Assembly: GCF_019649055.1 (NCBI RefSeq)
Contig: NW_026570254.1
Span: 682,001 to 746,000, forward strand
Reading direction: 5' to 3'
Length of the DNA: 64,000 nt
From: Paramacrobiotus metropolitanus
Lineage: Eukaryota; Tardigrada; Eutardigrada; Parachela; Macrobiotidae
In this document: in pieces, positions 11,115 through 24,281 of the stretch
Numbering within the stretch: the first letter of the stretch is position 1
Layout of the letters: each line of letters opens with the position of its first letter
Position numbers and translations under genes: made by a program
The notes under the pieces: generated by a model
Database searches by the model: none
What the model was told of the DNA's origin: nothing
Seen by the model: only the letters and a program-made list of their open reading frames with translations

Positions 11115-14100
11115 TTATTCAGCGTCCATCTCTTCTTTTTCCAGGGTGGAATCTCGGGATATAGATGTGTTGGACAATTGCTTCCCTAAGAAAGGGGTAA
11201 GAAATAAGAATAAAGGCTGTCGTTCACAGGAACCGTTAGATTCAGTACAAAGGGACAAATATTAGGCGAGCAGTAAAACTGCACTTACGCCCAGAGGCCG
11301 TAGCCCGTGAACGTTTGGTCCGTTTCTTCGTGCTGCCGTGACCGTCAGATTCTTTAGAAATACTCTGTTCTCGAGATCCTATCCACACTCGCACCGTGCC
11401 ATCTCCCTATACCCAGTAAGGTAGCATAAAATCGACATCTTCGACAATCTTCCAATCTTCGACATAAAATTTTCACACAATGAAGAAAACAACCTTCAAA
11501 AGCCAACTACTCACCCTACGACTAACATTCACGGGTGTAGTGAAATACGTCTGTTCTTCCTGGTCGTACATTTTCTGCAAAATTGCCATAAATATGTATT
11601 TATCATGATCAGATAATAATTTGCATTTCAAATCGAACCTTATCGATCTCAAACAACTTCTCTGGGAGCTGTCCCACAATTACGCTTTGAGACGATGCAT
11701 TGGGGTTAAGGCAGCGTTTTCCCAGGAGTGCCATTGTGAAATCGCACAAAACGTAGTATTTCTGTGTACAAATTACAAAGTCCGTTAAAATATCATAGAA
11801 AAAATGGCAAGGTTGAACAACAAATATTAAACCTGGTCCAGTTTAGTTCCAGTTCGGCCCTTAACATGCGCGTGTTTCGCTAAATGAATCACATGTGCGA
11901 GAATTCCAGGAGAAAACTGTTGGCATTCAGTCACGAGCGCGTCAACAAGGCAGTAAATCGCTCTACAAATTTTGGTATTTCATCGATATTTAATATTTTA
12001 TCGAATCGTATTTCTCTTACGGTCCAATTTTTTCCAACCAGGGAAAGCATTCAGACAGATTGTCTGGATCTTTGAATTCTTTGGAGCATATCAGCATGTG
12101 GAGCAGAAAAACAACCGATAGTTCGGGTTGAAAGATGGCAAATTCTGAAAAACAACAATGCGGAAAGTATTACCACCCTACTATTGCAACAGGGTACCGA
12201 CAACACCAGCTCAAACTTACTGTCACCAGATTGCTGAACTCGTTTGCGCAGATGTTGAAAAACAGCTATCAACGGGCTCTGTATCATTTCGCGAAAGCGT
12301 AAGGCATCGGGATCTGGATGCAGTGCACCACTAGCCACCAGAGCCAAAAACACTCCGGACAAAGGTTGGCCAATTCCTGCTTCCATCAAATACTGGACCA
12401 ACTGTTTCTGAGATTCCTTGTAGAATAACTATAAACGAAGCAAAAATAAGACTAACTGAAGGAACGTGTAGGTTGTACGGTCGGCACCTGGGGAAGCACC
12501 TGCAGTACATAGGCCAATTCAACCGCGCAGTGCTCCTGATCGAAGAGCGGCAGAGTTTTCAAAAGCTGAATGGCAGTTGTCAGCAGAATGTGATCCTGCG
12601 ATACGGTGCTGCAATACACAATGCAATTACAATCCCGTAAAACCTTCAGCTCATTATAGTTACATTAAATTAAGTGATATGCCTAAATTAAGTGAGAATT
12701 TCGATACTTTTCTTGAATTATAAACAGAATCAGATAGTTCTACAGATCGTTCGATATCAATCAATATTTCAGATTAACAAATCATACGCAAAAAGCACTT
12801 GTATTATTTTACTAACGTACTCTAGATCTTCCAAATGCCGAGAGGTCTCTAAGACGCCCTCTCGGAGTTTGTGAATAAATTTTCGCAGTAATGGGGGATA
12901 CATAGTGTCTTTCTTCACCGGCAGAAAACTTTGGTAACCCCGGCAAAACTTCCCATATGCTTTTATGGCATATACAACAAACGAAACGCTTCCCGACAAA
13001 CCATCCCGCTCAAACCACAAATCATCGTCGAGAACGGCTGCCGGCTCCAGCTAAACAAAGTAACCTTTACGTTGTGAATCCATTAGCGACATGGTGGATG
13101 GTAAAACTGGTGCTCACCTGGCCAAACTTGATTTGTGGTAGCACGGTATGTTCGAAGGTGTTGAGGAGATCCTTTTTGAATTGGTTCATTAGTTGCAGCT
13201 GGGTCTCACTTCGTCTAGGAGAATATTGCATATTTTCTTCGTTTTCTCCACCGGTTAATGCAGCCATTTCTCCCAAAGCGCAAACAGCGACAGTTCTGTC
13301 CGTGTCTTCGAGTTCATCGCTCTGCAGAGCTGTTGTGGCCCACTGAAAATTCACGCATCACTATTAGCGGTACACGAATATTTATGCACAACCAGTAAAA
13401 CTTTACGAAGATCATCAGTCCGCATGGCAATCAAGCGACGGAAGCGTAACAGAATGTACTCTTACCGTCAGAATGTCCTTAAAGTGTTCGATTTTATCGG
13501 CAGAAATTCCGTCAACACACCGAACATCATATTTTCCTTGGAGAGGAACAAGGGAAACTGTTGGCTGCGCAGTAAATTCCATGGCTTTTTCCAAAATATC
13601 ACTAAGAAAATTAAAATTTTCGCTGTTTTATTATTATCAAATGCCAGAAATGATTTACACTAATACCCAATAAATTTTGAATTCGAAGAGAGTTCATTAG
13701 ACCGCAGTTCGGAAGCACAATTTGCAAATAAACGGTGGATGTTGAGGGAGACGACCGGGTCCCGATCACTCCAGAATTTCAAGGCGCGCTCCAAAACTGC
13801 TTTTCGTGCAAATCCACCAGGAAAACGTTTAGCAATAAACTAAACAAACACATTGTAAAATAAGAAGATATTCAAAAATGGTTACCATCAGCTTAAGAGC
13901 GCCAACCTCGATCAATCTGGCACTCCTCTGCCGCAGTATTTCAGGCTGAATCGGAAGAGCAACGGAATGGCAAAGGAATTCCGCATCGGTTATATGGTCG
14001 TTTAATATGTCCATGGCAGTGCTGTGCAGGCATTCGCATAATTTCGTAGACAAACGAAATGGTGATATTATCTCAAATAACCGCTTGGCTACGGACTGCG

Positions 14101-17100
14101 CAGGAGAATTTTTGTCGCAACATTTCAACAGCTCATCCTGCGGGATACAATACCCCAGTTAACCGCGATGTTTGTAGTGACTTTGTACTAAGATGTTACA
14201 GTATTCTTGTAAGTTACAGTTCAGCTACTGCTCGATAAATATTTCTAATTTAGGGCTAATCAATAATCTTTAGAATGATGTTGTTAGCACTTGCTCCAAA
14301 CTTTGTACATCTAATGTAAAGGAGTGCGGTTACAGTACCATACACACCTCCACAGTTGTTGCAGATTTCAGATTTCTGTATGTGCCAACTAAACCACTTC
14401 AAAGAATACATTTTTAGAATTAGATACGTAATTACTGACGTACCATAGCCGCTTTTAAATTATCGACTTCCAAGTTTGTGAAATTTCTTGCCAAAGTGAG
14501 GAATCTGAAGTCAGCTGCCAAACGTGAGGCGAGGTCATCAAAATTAGGGGCCAGTTCAGGAAACAATTCTAAAAATAAAGCTCGAATTTGTGGCAGTGCA
14601 AACTGAACGCGATACAAATCACATACTTATCAAGGGCACTTTGTTCTCCTTGCGCTTTTTATCGTCATCGCGGTCTGCCGCCACAAAAGCCGTCAGAAAC
14701 CGACGAGCTCTAAAACAAAGTTCCCCATTAGCTTAAAGTGAGAGGCGAATAAAAGTGAAAGGCGATTTCTCACTTCAATCCTCGATCGAGAACATCTTCA
14801 ATGAACCTATGAAAAGAACAACTGAGCACTCTTTGAAAACAGAGTTATTCTACAAAGCTTTACTTCATTCCTGGATCTCCTGCAGAACAATAAAAATACA
14901 GCAGATGATTGGCCAAGGCCTGTCTGCTCGCGCTCAGGGGTAGAAGAATAGAGTGTATTTTCATCTCTGCTACAGTTCTGTAATTCAATGAAAATGTTAG
15001 TAACAGTGACAGCATTCAGTGACAGTGAAATGCAAAAGAAACGTCATACTTTTCAGGAACCATCCGAACACGATCAAATAAAGCTGGCAACAAGGGGCCG
15101 ATTCCAGAACGAACCTGGTCTGCGCCACTTGGCAGCGACTTCGTACCATACATTAGTTTCCCAAGCATGTTGCATATTGCAGTCAAAGCATGATCCCGAA
15201 CAGAGCGCTGCAGAACATCGCGTCTAATTATTAACCCAATCACACAAGCAATTTGGTAAAAACATGTTTTATAACGTACCTCTTTATCCAGAATCCTTTC
15301 TCCAAGCTCTTCAATGATGCTAATGGGAATCAAATCCAAAACTTCAAGGCATATTTCGCAAACTGCTGTTACTGCTTCCGCGCGCACTTGAGTGCTGGGG
15401 TCCATTAACGATTCACCAAGACGTTCTAAAGACCGAAAAATAAAATACGATATCAATAGTTTCGTTTAAAATAAGGCACAACATTAACTGCCGCCCACCA
15501 ATATAATCCTTCAAGCGCGATTTATCATCCACATCCTTTGGGTTGCAAATATATTTAATGGCCGTTTTGACAGCCTGCAGGCGAACCTTCTCATCAATGT
15601 CATGCAGCCTAAAACAAAGCCAGAATGCTGATGAGAAACCAAATATATACTTGATGAGAAAAGTTCTTATATCGCTTTACCGTGCAGATGCCAATCTAAA
15701 CAGCAAATCTCTCTCGCCAGGTGCCACTTCCGAGAAGTTTCGCGAACCAAAGATTTCTCCCACCAAACAGAGACTTTCCAATCGGTTTTTCATCTCAGCG
15801 GACTAAACAGCAAAACGCCCATGAAAAAGCATCAGACAAATGTATACCTGTGTGCAACAAATTGTATACATTAATCTGAAGTTCCACATATCGATACGAC
15901 GATGTAACCAGGGCCGGGGAAATGTTGAACAGCTCCAGCACAACGTTGGATAAATTATCTCCAATCTCGCCGGCTTCCGTGGCATCCTCAAATGTGATCA
16001 ACCGGATAAAATACTGCAGAAAAGTAATCCAGTCAGACATAAAAAGACTCCATAATTAATGCAACATGGAGTTAGCTACGCACCGTGCCAATGCATGGTT
16101 CAATTCCTTTTGGAATTCGCTTCAGCAATTCCTTGGCCAATGCGTATGCGCTGGGCTGTTGTCGCTGCATGGAGACAAATAACAGATCAGATCAGTTTCC
16201 AGCTTATATCGTCATGCACGTACTTTAGCATCAGGCGTCAACGGCTGCAGGATCGTACGCAGTAAGTTGCGAGAAAGCATCACCTCCGCGTCGCCAAGAA
16301 GAGAGCTCATTATCTCCAGGAACGTCATTCGATCGACGGGGCTATGCTTGTCCCTAAAGAAAACCAAATTCTACGTAGTAAAATAACGCCGAATTCTTGG
16401 ATTTCATAGTGATTTGACGAGAGTTTAGTTTAGCAGTTTAGCACTGCTCAGTTTAGCACTCCCGTTTCTGCATTTGATAAGGATGTTGCTTTTAACGCAC
16501 TCTCACCCTATAACATGGAAAAACATTTGCACCAGATCTTCCAGCAGAGGCTGCTGGTCTTCCAGATTGAAAATCAACATAAACGCCTTCGTTCCTGCCA
16601 TGGTCTGCAGCAGAATCAATCAAAATACTGATACATTTTACTACCACAAAGTGACATATTTGTTAAAGTTATACAATCATAAAGGATAAAGCAATGCAAA
16701 CAAATCACCAAACACCGACCTGCGCCACATGGAAGGCCATGGTATAAAACGGACTGGAGCGAACAAGGAATTGTTGCAAGTTCTCAATGAAAAATGTAAA
16801 GACATTCTGCAAAGAAAAAAAAACGCCGTATATCATTAATTAGGCTATGAGCTGCCATGGAATACCAAGCAAGCCGTAATTTATTAAGCGCACCACGATT
16901 AAACGTCTGAAAATCGAATTACTAATGGTGATTTCTCTACCTTCAACAAATCCAAATCGGATAACGGACCGAGGTGCACAGGAACACCCTGACTCGACAT
17001 CTCATCGTCCGTGGTGCCCACGAAGATGCGGAAGAATTCCGCGAGGCAGGCGGCCACCAGCACGCGCACTTCGTCGTCCGCATGACGGAGAAAAGCCTCC

Positions 17101-17391
17101 TGTGCGTAGTGCTCGGCCAACCGCTTCGAGATGCGATGACTGCTAGCTCTGTTGTCAACCTCCCGGAGTTTGTTAAAAACCTCCTGTAAAGACACAATTA
17201 TTCAAGGTATTAACAGTACTAAAGTAGTAGCTGTAAGTGGCCAGCTGCAGCGTGCCAGCCAGATAACGCATAATCTGTAATCCCCAATTCACCACAGCCA
17301 ACAGGCATACTGGACTCACATTCAGGCGTTGGCGCAGCTGATCATTCGGAAGATCAGGCGGTACTTCCAGGCTAATTTCTGCACGAGGCAT
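11115..17391 (-). CDS. pds5: Sister chromatid cohesion protein PDS5
   Basis: HEAT-repeat regulator of cohesin that binds the SCC1 subunit and helps recruit WAPL and acetyltransferases; nuclear. Exon 1 is 17391-17320 (MPRAEISLEVPPDLPNDQ...), with donor GTGAGT; exon 2 begins at 17183. Diagnostic blocks: FLRHADDEVRVLVAACLAEF (about 17090), YALAKELLKRIPKGIEP (about 16130), the VVLELFNISPAL repeat (about 15930), ERLGESLMDPSTQVRAEAV (about 15400), LGERILDKEVR (about 15290) and KYYVLCDFTMALLGK (about 11750). Introns are numerous and mostly short. The last two exons encode a brief basic tail (KKRTKRSR) ending EKEEMDAE before the TAA at 11117-11115. Vertebrate PDS5 continues for about 200-300 residues with AT-hooks; I see none here. 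The start was chosen because the ATG opens exon 1 with a PDS5-like PPDLPNDQLRQRL stretch. It is divergent from the coiled-coil gene at 18353. Confidence 0.9.
16434..16460. repeat. Short direct repeat in a PDS5 intron
   Basis: CAGTTTAGCACT occurs at 16434-16445 and 16449-16460, preceded by a related GTTTAGTTTAG. It probably reflects local slippage in an intron; no function is suggested. Confidence 0.5.
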
Positions 17392-18352
17392 CTTGTTGTA
17401 GGTCCTTCAACGGTTGATCAGGAGCTGAAAAAGCAAGCGTGCACAGCATGAAGGACGTGGTAGTTATCCGTCGAACGACAGCCACAGGAATACATGTTTA
17501 TTATTTACATATACAACACGATTAGAGCACGCAAACAGACAAGACTCCATATTGTACCAATACATGTACCTCTCAAGCAGCATCTATCCAGTTAAGTATT
17601 CTGGTAAACCAAAACGATTTAGTTTCCAGTTTCTAAAGCTCCGATTAGAAAAAACCACCGCAAGTACTCGTAATTGGAAAAAAACTTGAAAAGCAAGCTG
17701 CGAGTAACAAAGTTAATCATAAAATTAATGATCTCGGTTATTACAATAATGTCAAATGGACAAGGTGCCACTGCCGTGGACAACATGCTAGGAAATTTTA
17801 AACAGTCAGCGTAGTCCACACAGGAGCGGGAAGCGGTTATCTTTTCCGCTTTAAAAACTACAGGGAATTGGTTTTATGCGAATTAATTTAGATCCTATGG
17901 TTGTTTTTATTTCAAACTTTTCTTGGATTTCGTTTTCCACGAAGTATTGTGGAAGTGTATTCATGTTAGTACTTTTAAAGTTTGGAGACTCTCAAGAATA
18001 AAAGCGCTGCAGCAACTTAAGTAGCTGAAAAATGTCGGGAGGTGAAGGAACAAAGCAGGATTGAAGGTCAAAGCCACGGAATTCATGGGTTATGTAGGTT
18101 GAAATCGAGCTGAACCTGTAAGAGTACTGTAAGGTTTTGAAACACAGGCTGACAGGCACGAAATCGAAGGAAAACAGAAAAATCAAAACAAGCGAATGGT
18201 GAGTACTGACTACTGAGTAACACTACTCGAATTTCGCAACTTTTGTTAGTTTTGTATTTCAGTGCGTCTTTTCATATTTGCGGTTAGTGCTTGAGGCTGC
18301 CATACTGATTCAGCACTGGAGAAAAAATCGATAGTTTTCGAAGTTGGTCACC
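17392..18352. promoter_or_regulatory. Divergent promoter between PDS5 and the coiled-coil gene
   Basis: A 961-bp head-to-head interval. PDS5 starts leftwards at 17391 and the coiled-coil gene starts rightwards at 18353. An ATCGATAG core, 7 of 8 bases of the DREF element TATCGATA, lies at about 18327-18334, some 20 bp before the plus-strand ATG. The interval is AT-rich and contains only short, unremarkable open frames. A shared promoter is inferred from geometry only. Confidence 0.5.
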
Positions 18353-21300
18353 ATGTCGCAAAAGAATAACGATGGACGAGAGGAGGCAGCGGACGAAGCT
18401 GGGAACTCAGAACCATCGTCTTCTTTGACAAACATGGATGCTCCGGAAGGCAGCCCTGCTTCACCCAGCACGAGCAATCAGACGGGTTTTCGTGCAGAAT
18501 TCGATGTGTTGGATCTAGTGGTGCCTGTTCGAAGTGGCGAGCGTAATGATATAGAAGGGGAGTTGTTCTCAAACGATTTGAACGTGGAATCTCCGCCACC
18601 ACCCGAAGTGAGTCTGGATATCTCCTGTGGTTTACTTCGTTTGACTTCTGTAATTTTTTGTGAAAATTTGCAGCGTAGATTTTAGGTAAAATCCTTTAAG
18701 CCTTAAGGCAATAAAATATCGCTCGTCGACTTTTCCTCAGTTTTTCAGCTATGCTTCGTGCAGGACTAGCATACGGTATGCTCGTCTACGCATACCGTGA
18801 AATTACTGTGCGCAGTTGTGCTGATGAAAGTCTCAGAATGTGTGCGTAATAATTAAAATCGGCTTTGAAACTTTGACGAAATCAACATTTTGACGAAAAT
18901 GCAATATTGATTATCACTTGGGGTGATTTACAGAATGCAGTGGACGATATGGCAAGCCCATCAGTGATTGTTGCTTCCAGCAGTTCCACATCGGGATTTC
19001 TCCCGGATATTCTTGGCGAAGAACGTCAATCGGTACGGCACTTACTGTAGTAATAGTTATTAGCATAGTCGCATGTACAGTACCTTGGTGTTGTTTTATT
19101 ATGTACCAGAATGGGTTTTTAAGGTTCTTGTTCACTGGTTTTTTGTACACATTTGATCTTACAGAGCGCTCGAGAGGAGTTAGTGGCCAAAATGCGTAAA
19201 CTGGAAAGGCTAGAACATAGTGCAAAGGAGCTGTTAAATAAATATGAAACGATTGGAGATTTGGAAGGCCAGCAGAGTATGTCTTTTGTATGATTTTAAT
19301 GACGTCTGCGTGCAATAGGTGTATATAATTATTTGTCGAAAATTTAGACGTTTTGGGTATGATGGAGAAATTGTACTCACAGCGCGAAACGATAGAGGTT
19401 CAAATGGCGGAAGTTGGCTCGGTACGTGTTCCTGCTCGCGAATGCTACATAAATTCAGCGCATGAATTCATTGTTCCTCATTTTGCTTTGAATGAAAACT
19501 GGTGAACAGAAAGATGGAATTATTGTCGCGAATGTTCGTGTGATTCGTTTCCAAATTTCAGACGCGTTCTCGAAACGAAGAAGTGCGCGAAAATAAGCCC
19601 CGCCTCCCTGCGACTCGCAACCGTTCGCAAAGTCCGGAACAACCTCTAAATTTAGGTGTTGCTCACAGTTCTTTAGGTATTGATTTTCGTACATAATCTT
19701 TGTCCTGTCCTAATCGTAGTTCGAAAGCGCCCATCAGCAGACCGCACAAATCGCCCGCAGATCAAGCTTATGCCACTCCGGAATTCTGTCGAAACCAAGC
19801 AAGAATCCGCGCATGCAGAACAGGTAGAAAATTATTTCAGTCAGTATCATCAGCCTTTGAAATTTTCTCATGCTTTTTTTGTTTAGAGTGAGCCGGTTGA
19901 TCAGCCGACAAGAATTTTACGGCAGAACATTCAAGATATTCATGTCCGTAAAGGAGAATTGGATAGAATCGTTAGACATCTGCATTCGCTAACTGAAGAT
20001 TGTAGTAAGGTTTTTCTCTGATACTATTGTTAATTCTAAACATTACTGATTCGCATGCATCATTTAGGAACAAACTCAGATCGCACGCGATTGTCTCAAC
20101 TTATTAAAAGACACGAAGAAAGTATAACTGAATTGGATGCTACCCTTGCCGATGCAGAGAAAACGTTGGCTGCAATGGAAAAACTGGAACGGTAAGTACA
20201 TACTAATTTCAAACGCATCGTTATTGTTAATTAACTGCTGTTCATTTGTATATTAGGAATCAAACAGTTGTGCGAAGTGCTTTGGAGCGTGCAGGATCCA
20301 GTGCTCCGATGCCACTAGCAGCTCAGGAAGAAGAAAGTGAGGATGATACGCCGTCCGATGTCAAGTACGACAAAGATCGTCCAACATTCGGCCTTACTTT
20401 CCTCAATACACGTTCTTGCTTACAGTCATTTGCTTGAATTAAGAGCCAAACTGCGAAACATGCAGCAGAAGCTGAGTACATATTCCGGTGAGGATCAAGC
20501 TAATACTGCCAGTGGTCCTGCAGCCGGCGTGACTCGTGGTGAGATTCCGCCCGATTCAAGTCACAAACCTCAAAGTAGTTCGGCATCTCAGCGGGAAATG
20601 GCCAGTCAGTATCGCTCGCACCCACTGGCACCGTCACAGGAGAGAGGGTACGAATATCATTAATTCATTTATCGGTTTCAGTTGTTCTTGAATGTTTTAT
20701 ATACAGTATCATTATAGGTTACGATCGTCCGTCGTCCAGACTGTCGAAAATGACCTCGGGGACATGTCGCGTTTTCGATCAGTAGGTTCGCAGTTTTCGA
20801 GTGGCAAGGTAAAGTCGAAATGCTCAATGGTGGAATTGCTGATAATAATATGCATCTGTGAAATCAGCTTATTCTGGATTTGGCTTAATTTTAGAATTCA
20901 CTGAGCAACCAGGAGCGGGCGCGTGAGGACTTTGCCGGCGGGAACTTTAGAACGGCGCCACCGGAGGCAGTTTACGGACCGGGTGCCTTCCGACAGAACG
21001 ACCCAGTATGGTGCAATCCGAACGCTACATTTCGCTATCCTGGCGAACCGTATGGAGTGCGGCATCAGTGTATACCAGATTCGCAGCCGCCTCTTAGAAT
21101 GTTGAACAATTCGCCTCGCTCCCAACGTACCACGGACGGTAGATTTCCTTCCGAAACTGGCGCTCTGCATAACGAGTAGGCTTATTACGTTGCGTTTTTA
21201 TCTGTTAGTTGGTAGATTTTGATTGGTGGTTGTTTGCAGATTATATGGATTAAGCTCTAAAACTGGCGATGGTTACTTCGTGATCGATAATATTCATGGA

Positions 21301-24281
21301 CGGACTTCCGAAAGTTTGGGCCGCGCACCTGGGCGTCGAGGTATTTTCCAAACATCCGAAACTGATTAAGTTTTGGAGTATAAGTACTGTACTCGTACTG
21401 GAATAGCTGTTTGGTATTATTAGAAGAGCATTCGTCAGAAAGCGATCGCGAAAATTCGGACCTTAACGATCCCTTATATAACCGGATTCGGAGTGAAAAT
21501 TGGGTTAAACAGACCAATCCAAGTTATCGAAATGACCTTAGCGTAAGTTTGTGGAGTGTACGGAGTACTCTGTTATGTACATGCTGCACCGTGTATGAGG
21601 TAAAGAAGTATAGATATATATCTATATTGTAGATATCAGCAAGTATGTACATGCATGACCGTAATTATTAATCAAGCTGTTTTAATTTTTCTTCTATTTA
21701 GCTATTTTACTTTGATCTCCTGATAGGCTAATATAAGTAATTTGAAGTGGTGTGGATTCGACGACTTGCAGTGATAGATTTCAGTTTTAATACGCAGATT
21801 TTGATATTGGTTTTTGTAAGGTTAATTATGATTTGATTTGGCTAGGTGCCTAATAAAAATTCCAACGAAAGAAGAAATGATTCCACTCGTTCTCGTGCAT
21901 CGAATTATCAGGATCACGCACCTGTGTTAAATGACAGAGGTTTGTGGTGCAACGACTGATGTGATTTCGGCACTGGAAGTCGGTTTTTTCAGACTATGGT
22001 GCGAGCAAGTGCGAACCATCATACGAAAACAGACCGACCCGTGATATGCCTGTACCGGAAGTTGTGGCATCCCTCCAAGTTATTATGGCGGAGCAGCAGA
22101 AGATCTTGAACAGTTGTGCGCAGTTTGTATCCAAGCCGTCCGTAAACTATGACAGATGTAGGGCTCAAGCGGATCTGGTGCGACAATCTCCCGGTGGCCG
22201 TGGAAAGAAATCCGAAAGTGCCGCCAGGGATGCACAAACCACCATGAATAATTCACTTCGGTTGCATGGACGAAAAGAATTAGATGCAGACACTGCACTG
22301 CTCAATAATCAGGTTAGTTCCTCTGTTTGAGTACAGGTGTAATTGTAGTACGAACACTGTCGGTTACGAAATACGAATGCAAGTTTTAATTGTTATAGCG
22401 ACGAGAAGGCGAAGCCTATCCGTACGCTGTATCCCCTTCATCTTTGCGCCAGGAGTCGTTTTCACAACAATGTGAAGGCGGGCCAGTCACTGGACACCAC
22501 GCTGATTATCCAGTACGTAATCCATCGTTTTCCGAAGGAAAGCCGCCTGGTTTCAGTCACAGCTTTGGAAATCCAGATCGAAGAAATCGCCGATCGCAAA
22601 CTAGAGGTGGCCTTCTTATTTTTGTTATCCGTTAACAGGCGTTAAAAATCGCTGATTTATACGTACTGCTGATTTTGCTCAGCTTTGTTCTAAAAAGAAT
22701 TACTGTAAAATAATAGTTTTTTCAGGTACTGAAGCAAACTCGCCACAGATACCTGTCAGGTGAACTTAAAAACCTCTTGTGCTTCTGACCTTCTGCGTAC
22801 AGTAATTGTGATCCTTGCCTGTATTCTGTCTGATACAGTGAAGTGCACACGGATAAAGGATTGGTTAGCCTGATGAACCAAATCTTGAAAGATTATCGGA
22901 ACGATTTGGGTTCTTTGCACTTTATGCTGGACTCAATTGCCTCTCTGAAGTCTAGTACTTCGCGGGCTACGGTAGCGTCGCAGTTGGGGCTGCTGGCAAC
23001 CGCAGAGCTTGACAAAGCTAGACAGAACGAGAAAAGCCATCATCGTCATCCTTCGGTAAATTATACTGTAACATATGTTTACCGTAACATATTTACTTAC
23101 GTCGTACAATTCATTTTCGCAAAAATTCAGGGCCTATACGGAACTGGAGTCGAAAGTCTGCCAACGCATGATTCAACACGTGTTATGTTACCAAATGCGG
23201 GAAACAAAAGCGCTTACGGAAATGCATTTTATCCACAGGTATAGTTGTTGTACAAAAGCCGTTTTGATTAATGCAACAGGTTTGCAGTTTATTTAAAAAG
23301 TGTTGCTGATGCATTTCGCCATATATTCATGCAGATGACCGATGCTACAGTGGGGTATGGCTCATCCGAACACCCGATTGAGGTGGGTATTTCTTTTGGC
23401 CTACCTTTTTAATTTCACTTTGCTGCAGCATCTAGATCTATGATTTGATGTTGATAATTTCTAGCCGATGGTGCCTTCCGCACCGATGGATGCTTTCTTT
23501 CGTCGAAGTGTTGCTTCGCCGGGTTTGATGGGAAGTGCACGAGAACTGGAGTCTGCGAGACTGTAATTATACATAGAATTTTTGCACCGTTTTTTTTGTT
23601 AAAAATATTGTAGGTTCTTCTGCAGCTTTCCATGGGATGCAGCACGCAACGACTCGTCGCGAGCGCGGATGGCTTCTCTTGGATTGTGGCAGCCACCAAG
23701 AATGGACGGTTTGACGCCGTCACAGTCACAGGGGCCACAACAACATACGTTGCCGTCCTTTTTCGGTGGGAATGCGGGATCGGCTCAAGCCCAAGCAAAT
23801 AATACGACAGAAGTCCGTTTTTGTTTATTATACTGATTCAGCTTAGGTAAATTTAATAGGCTGATGCAAATTACTCTACTGCAGGAGCGACTTTTGATCG
23901 AAACAGATGGTGATTCGTTCGACGTTCCTCGACAAAACTTACGCCGTCCGGCAACTGCAGCCGAACAGGTGCTAAATGCATGACCATAAGCGTTTAACAT
24001 TTTCCTTAAACTGATCAGCTCTTTTTGTGTGTAATAACCCTTACCTATGTGAAATACAATCATAGTGTGGAAACAGCTTTTCGTTCGGATAGTGTTGAAC
24101 GCATTATGCATTGTTTTATGTTTTCGCTTAGGCGCGTGCTAATCTGGAGACATCTGGTGCAAGATCTAATGACAGACAGGAAAACCTATCTGGAGCTAGT
24201 GGCAGTAATGGAGATTTTGATATTATTAACTATTATGGGAACTCTTTGGATCGCAACGGAGATTTTGACGAAGGCCGCTGA
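18353..24281 (+). CDS. Large Ser-rich coiled-coil protein, possibly PCM1-like (identity unproven)
   Basis: I do not recognise this gene with certainty. It has many small exons. Exon 1 is 18353-18607 and starts MSQKNNDGREEAADE, acidic and Ser-rich. Helical coiled-coil segments follow: ELVAKMRKLERLEHSAKELL (about 19165), VLGMMEKLYSQRETIEVQMA (about 19355), ELDRIVRHLHSL (about 19955), a heptad-rich LSQLIKRHEESITEL stretch (about 20095) and LLELRAKLRNMQQKLSTY (about 20430). An acidic EEESEDD patch lies at about 20330. The middle is disordered and rich in Ser, Arg, Asn and Pro. A second folded part (about 22850-23230) contains LVSLMNQILKDYRNDLGSLH and ends in conserved-looking helices. The last exon reads ...GNSLDRNGDFDEGR before TGA at 24279-24281. 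The order of coiled coil, acidic patch and disordered tail resembles the centriolar-satellite protein PCM1, and ELVAKMRKLE is reminiscent of it, but this is a weak match. The ATG at 18353 is preferred over an upstream TTG. Confidence 0.55.

Noticed and set aside
21605-21636. AT-rich palindromic run in an intron of the coiled-coil gene
   Set aside because: It is low complexity (alternating TA), which pairs with itself by composition. No sign of function.
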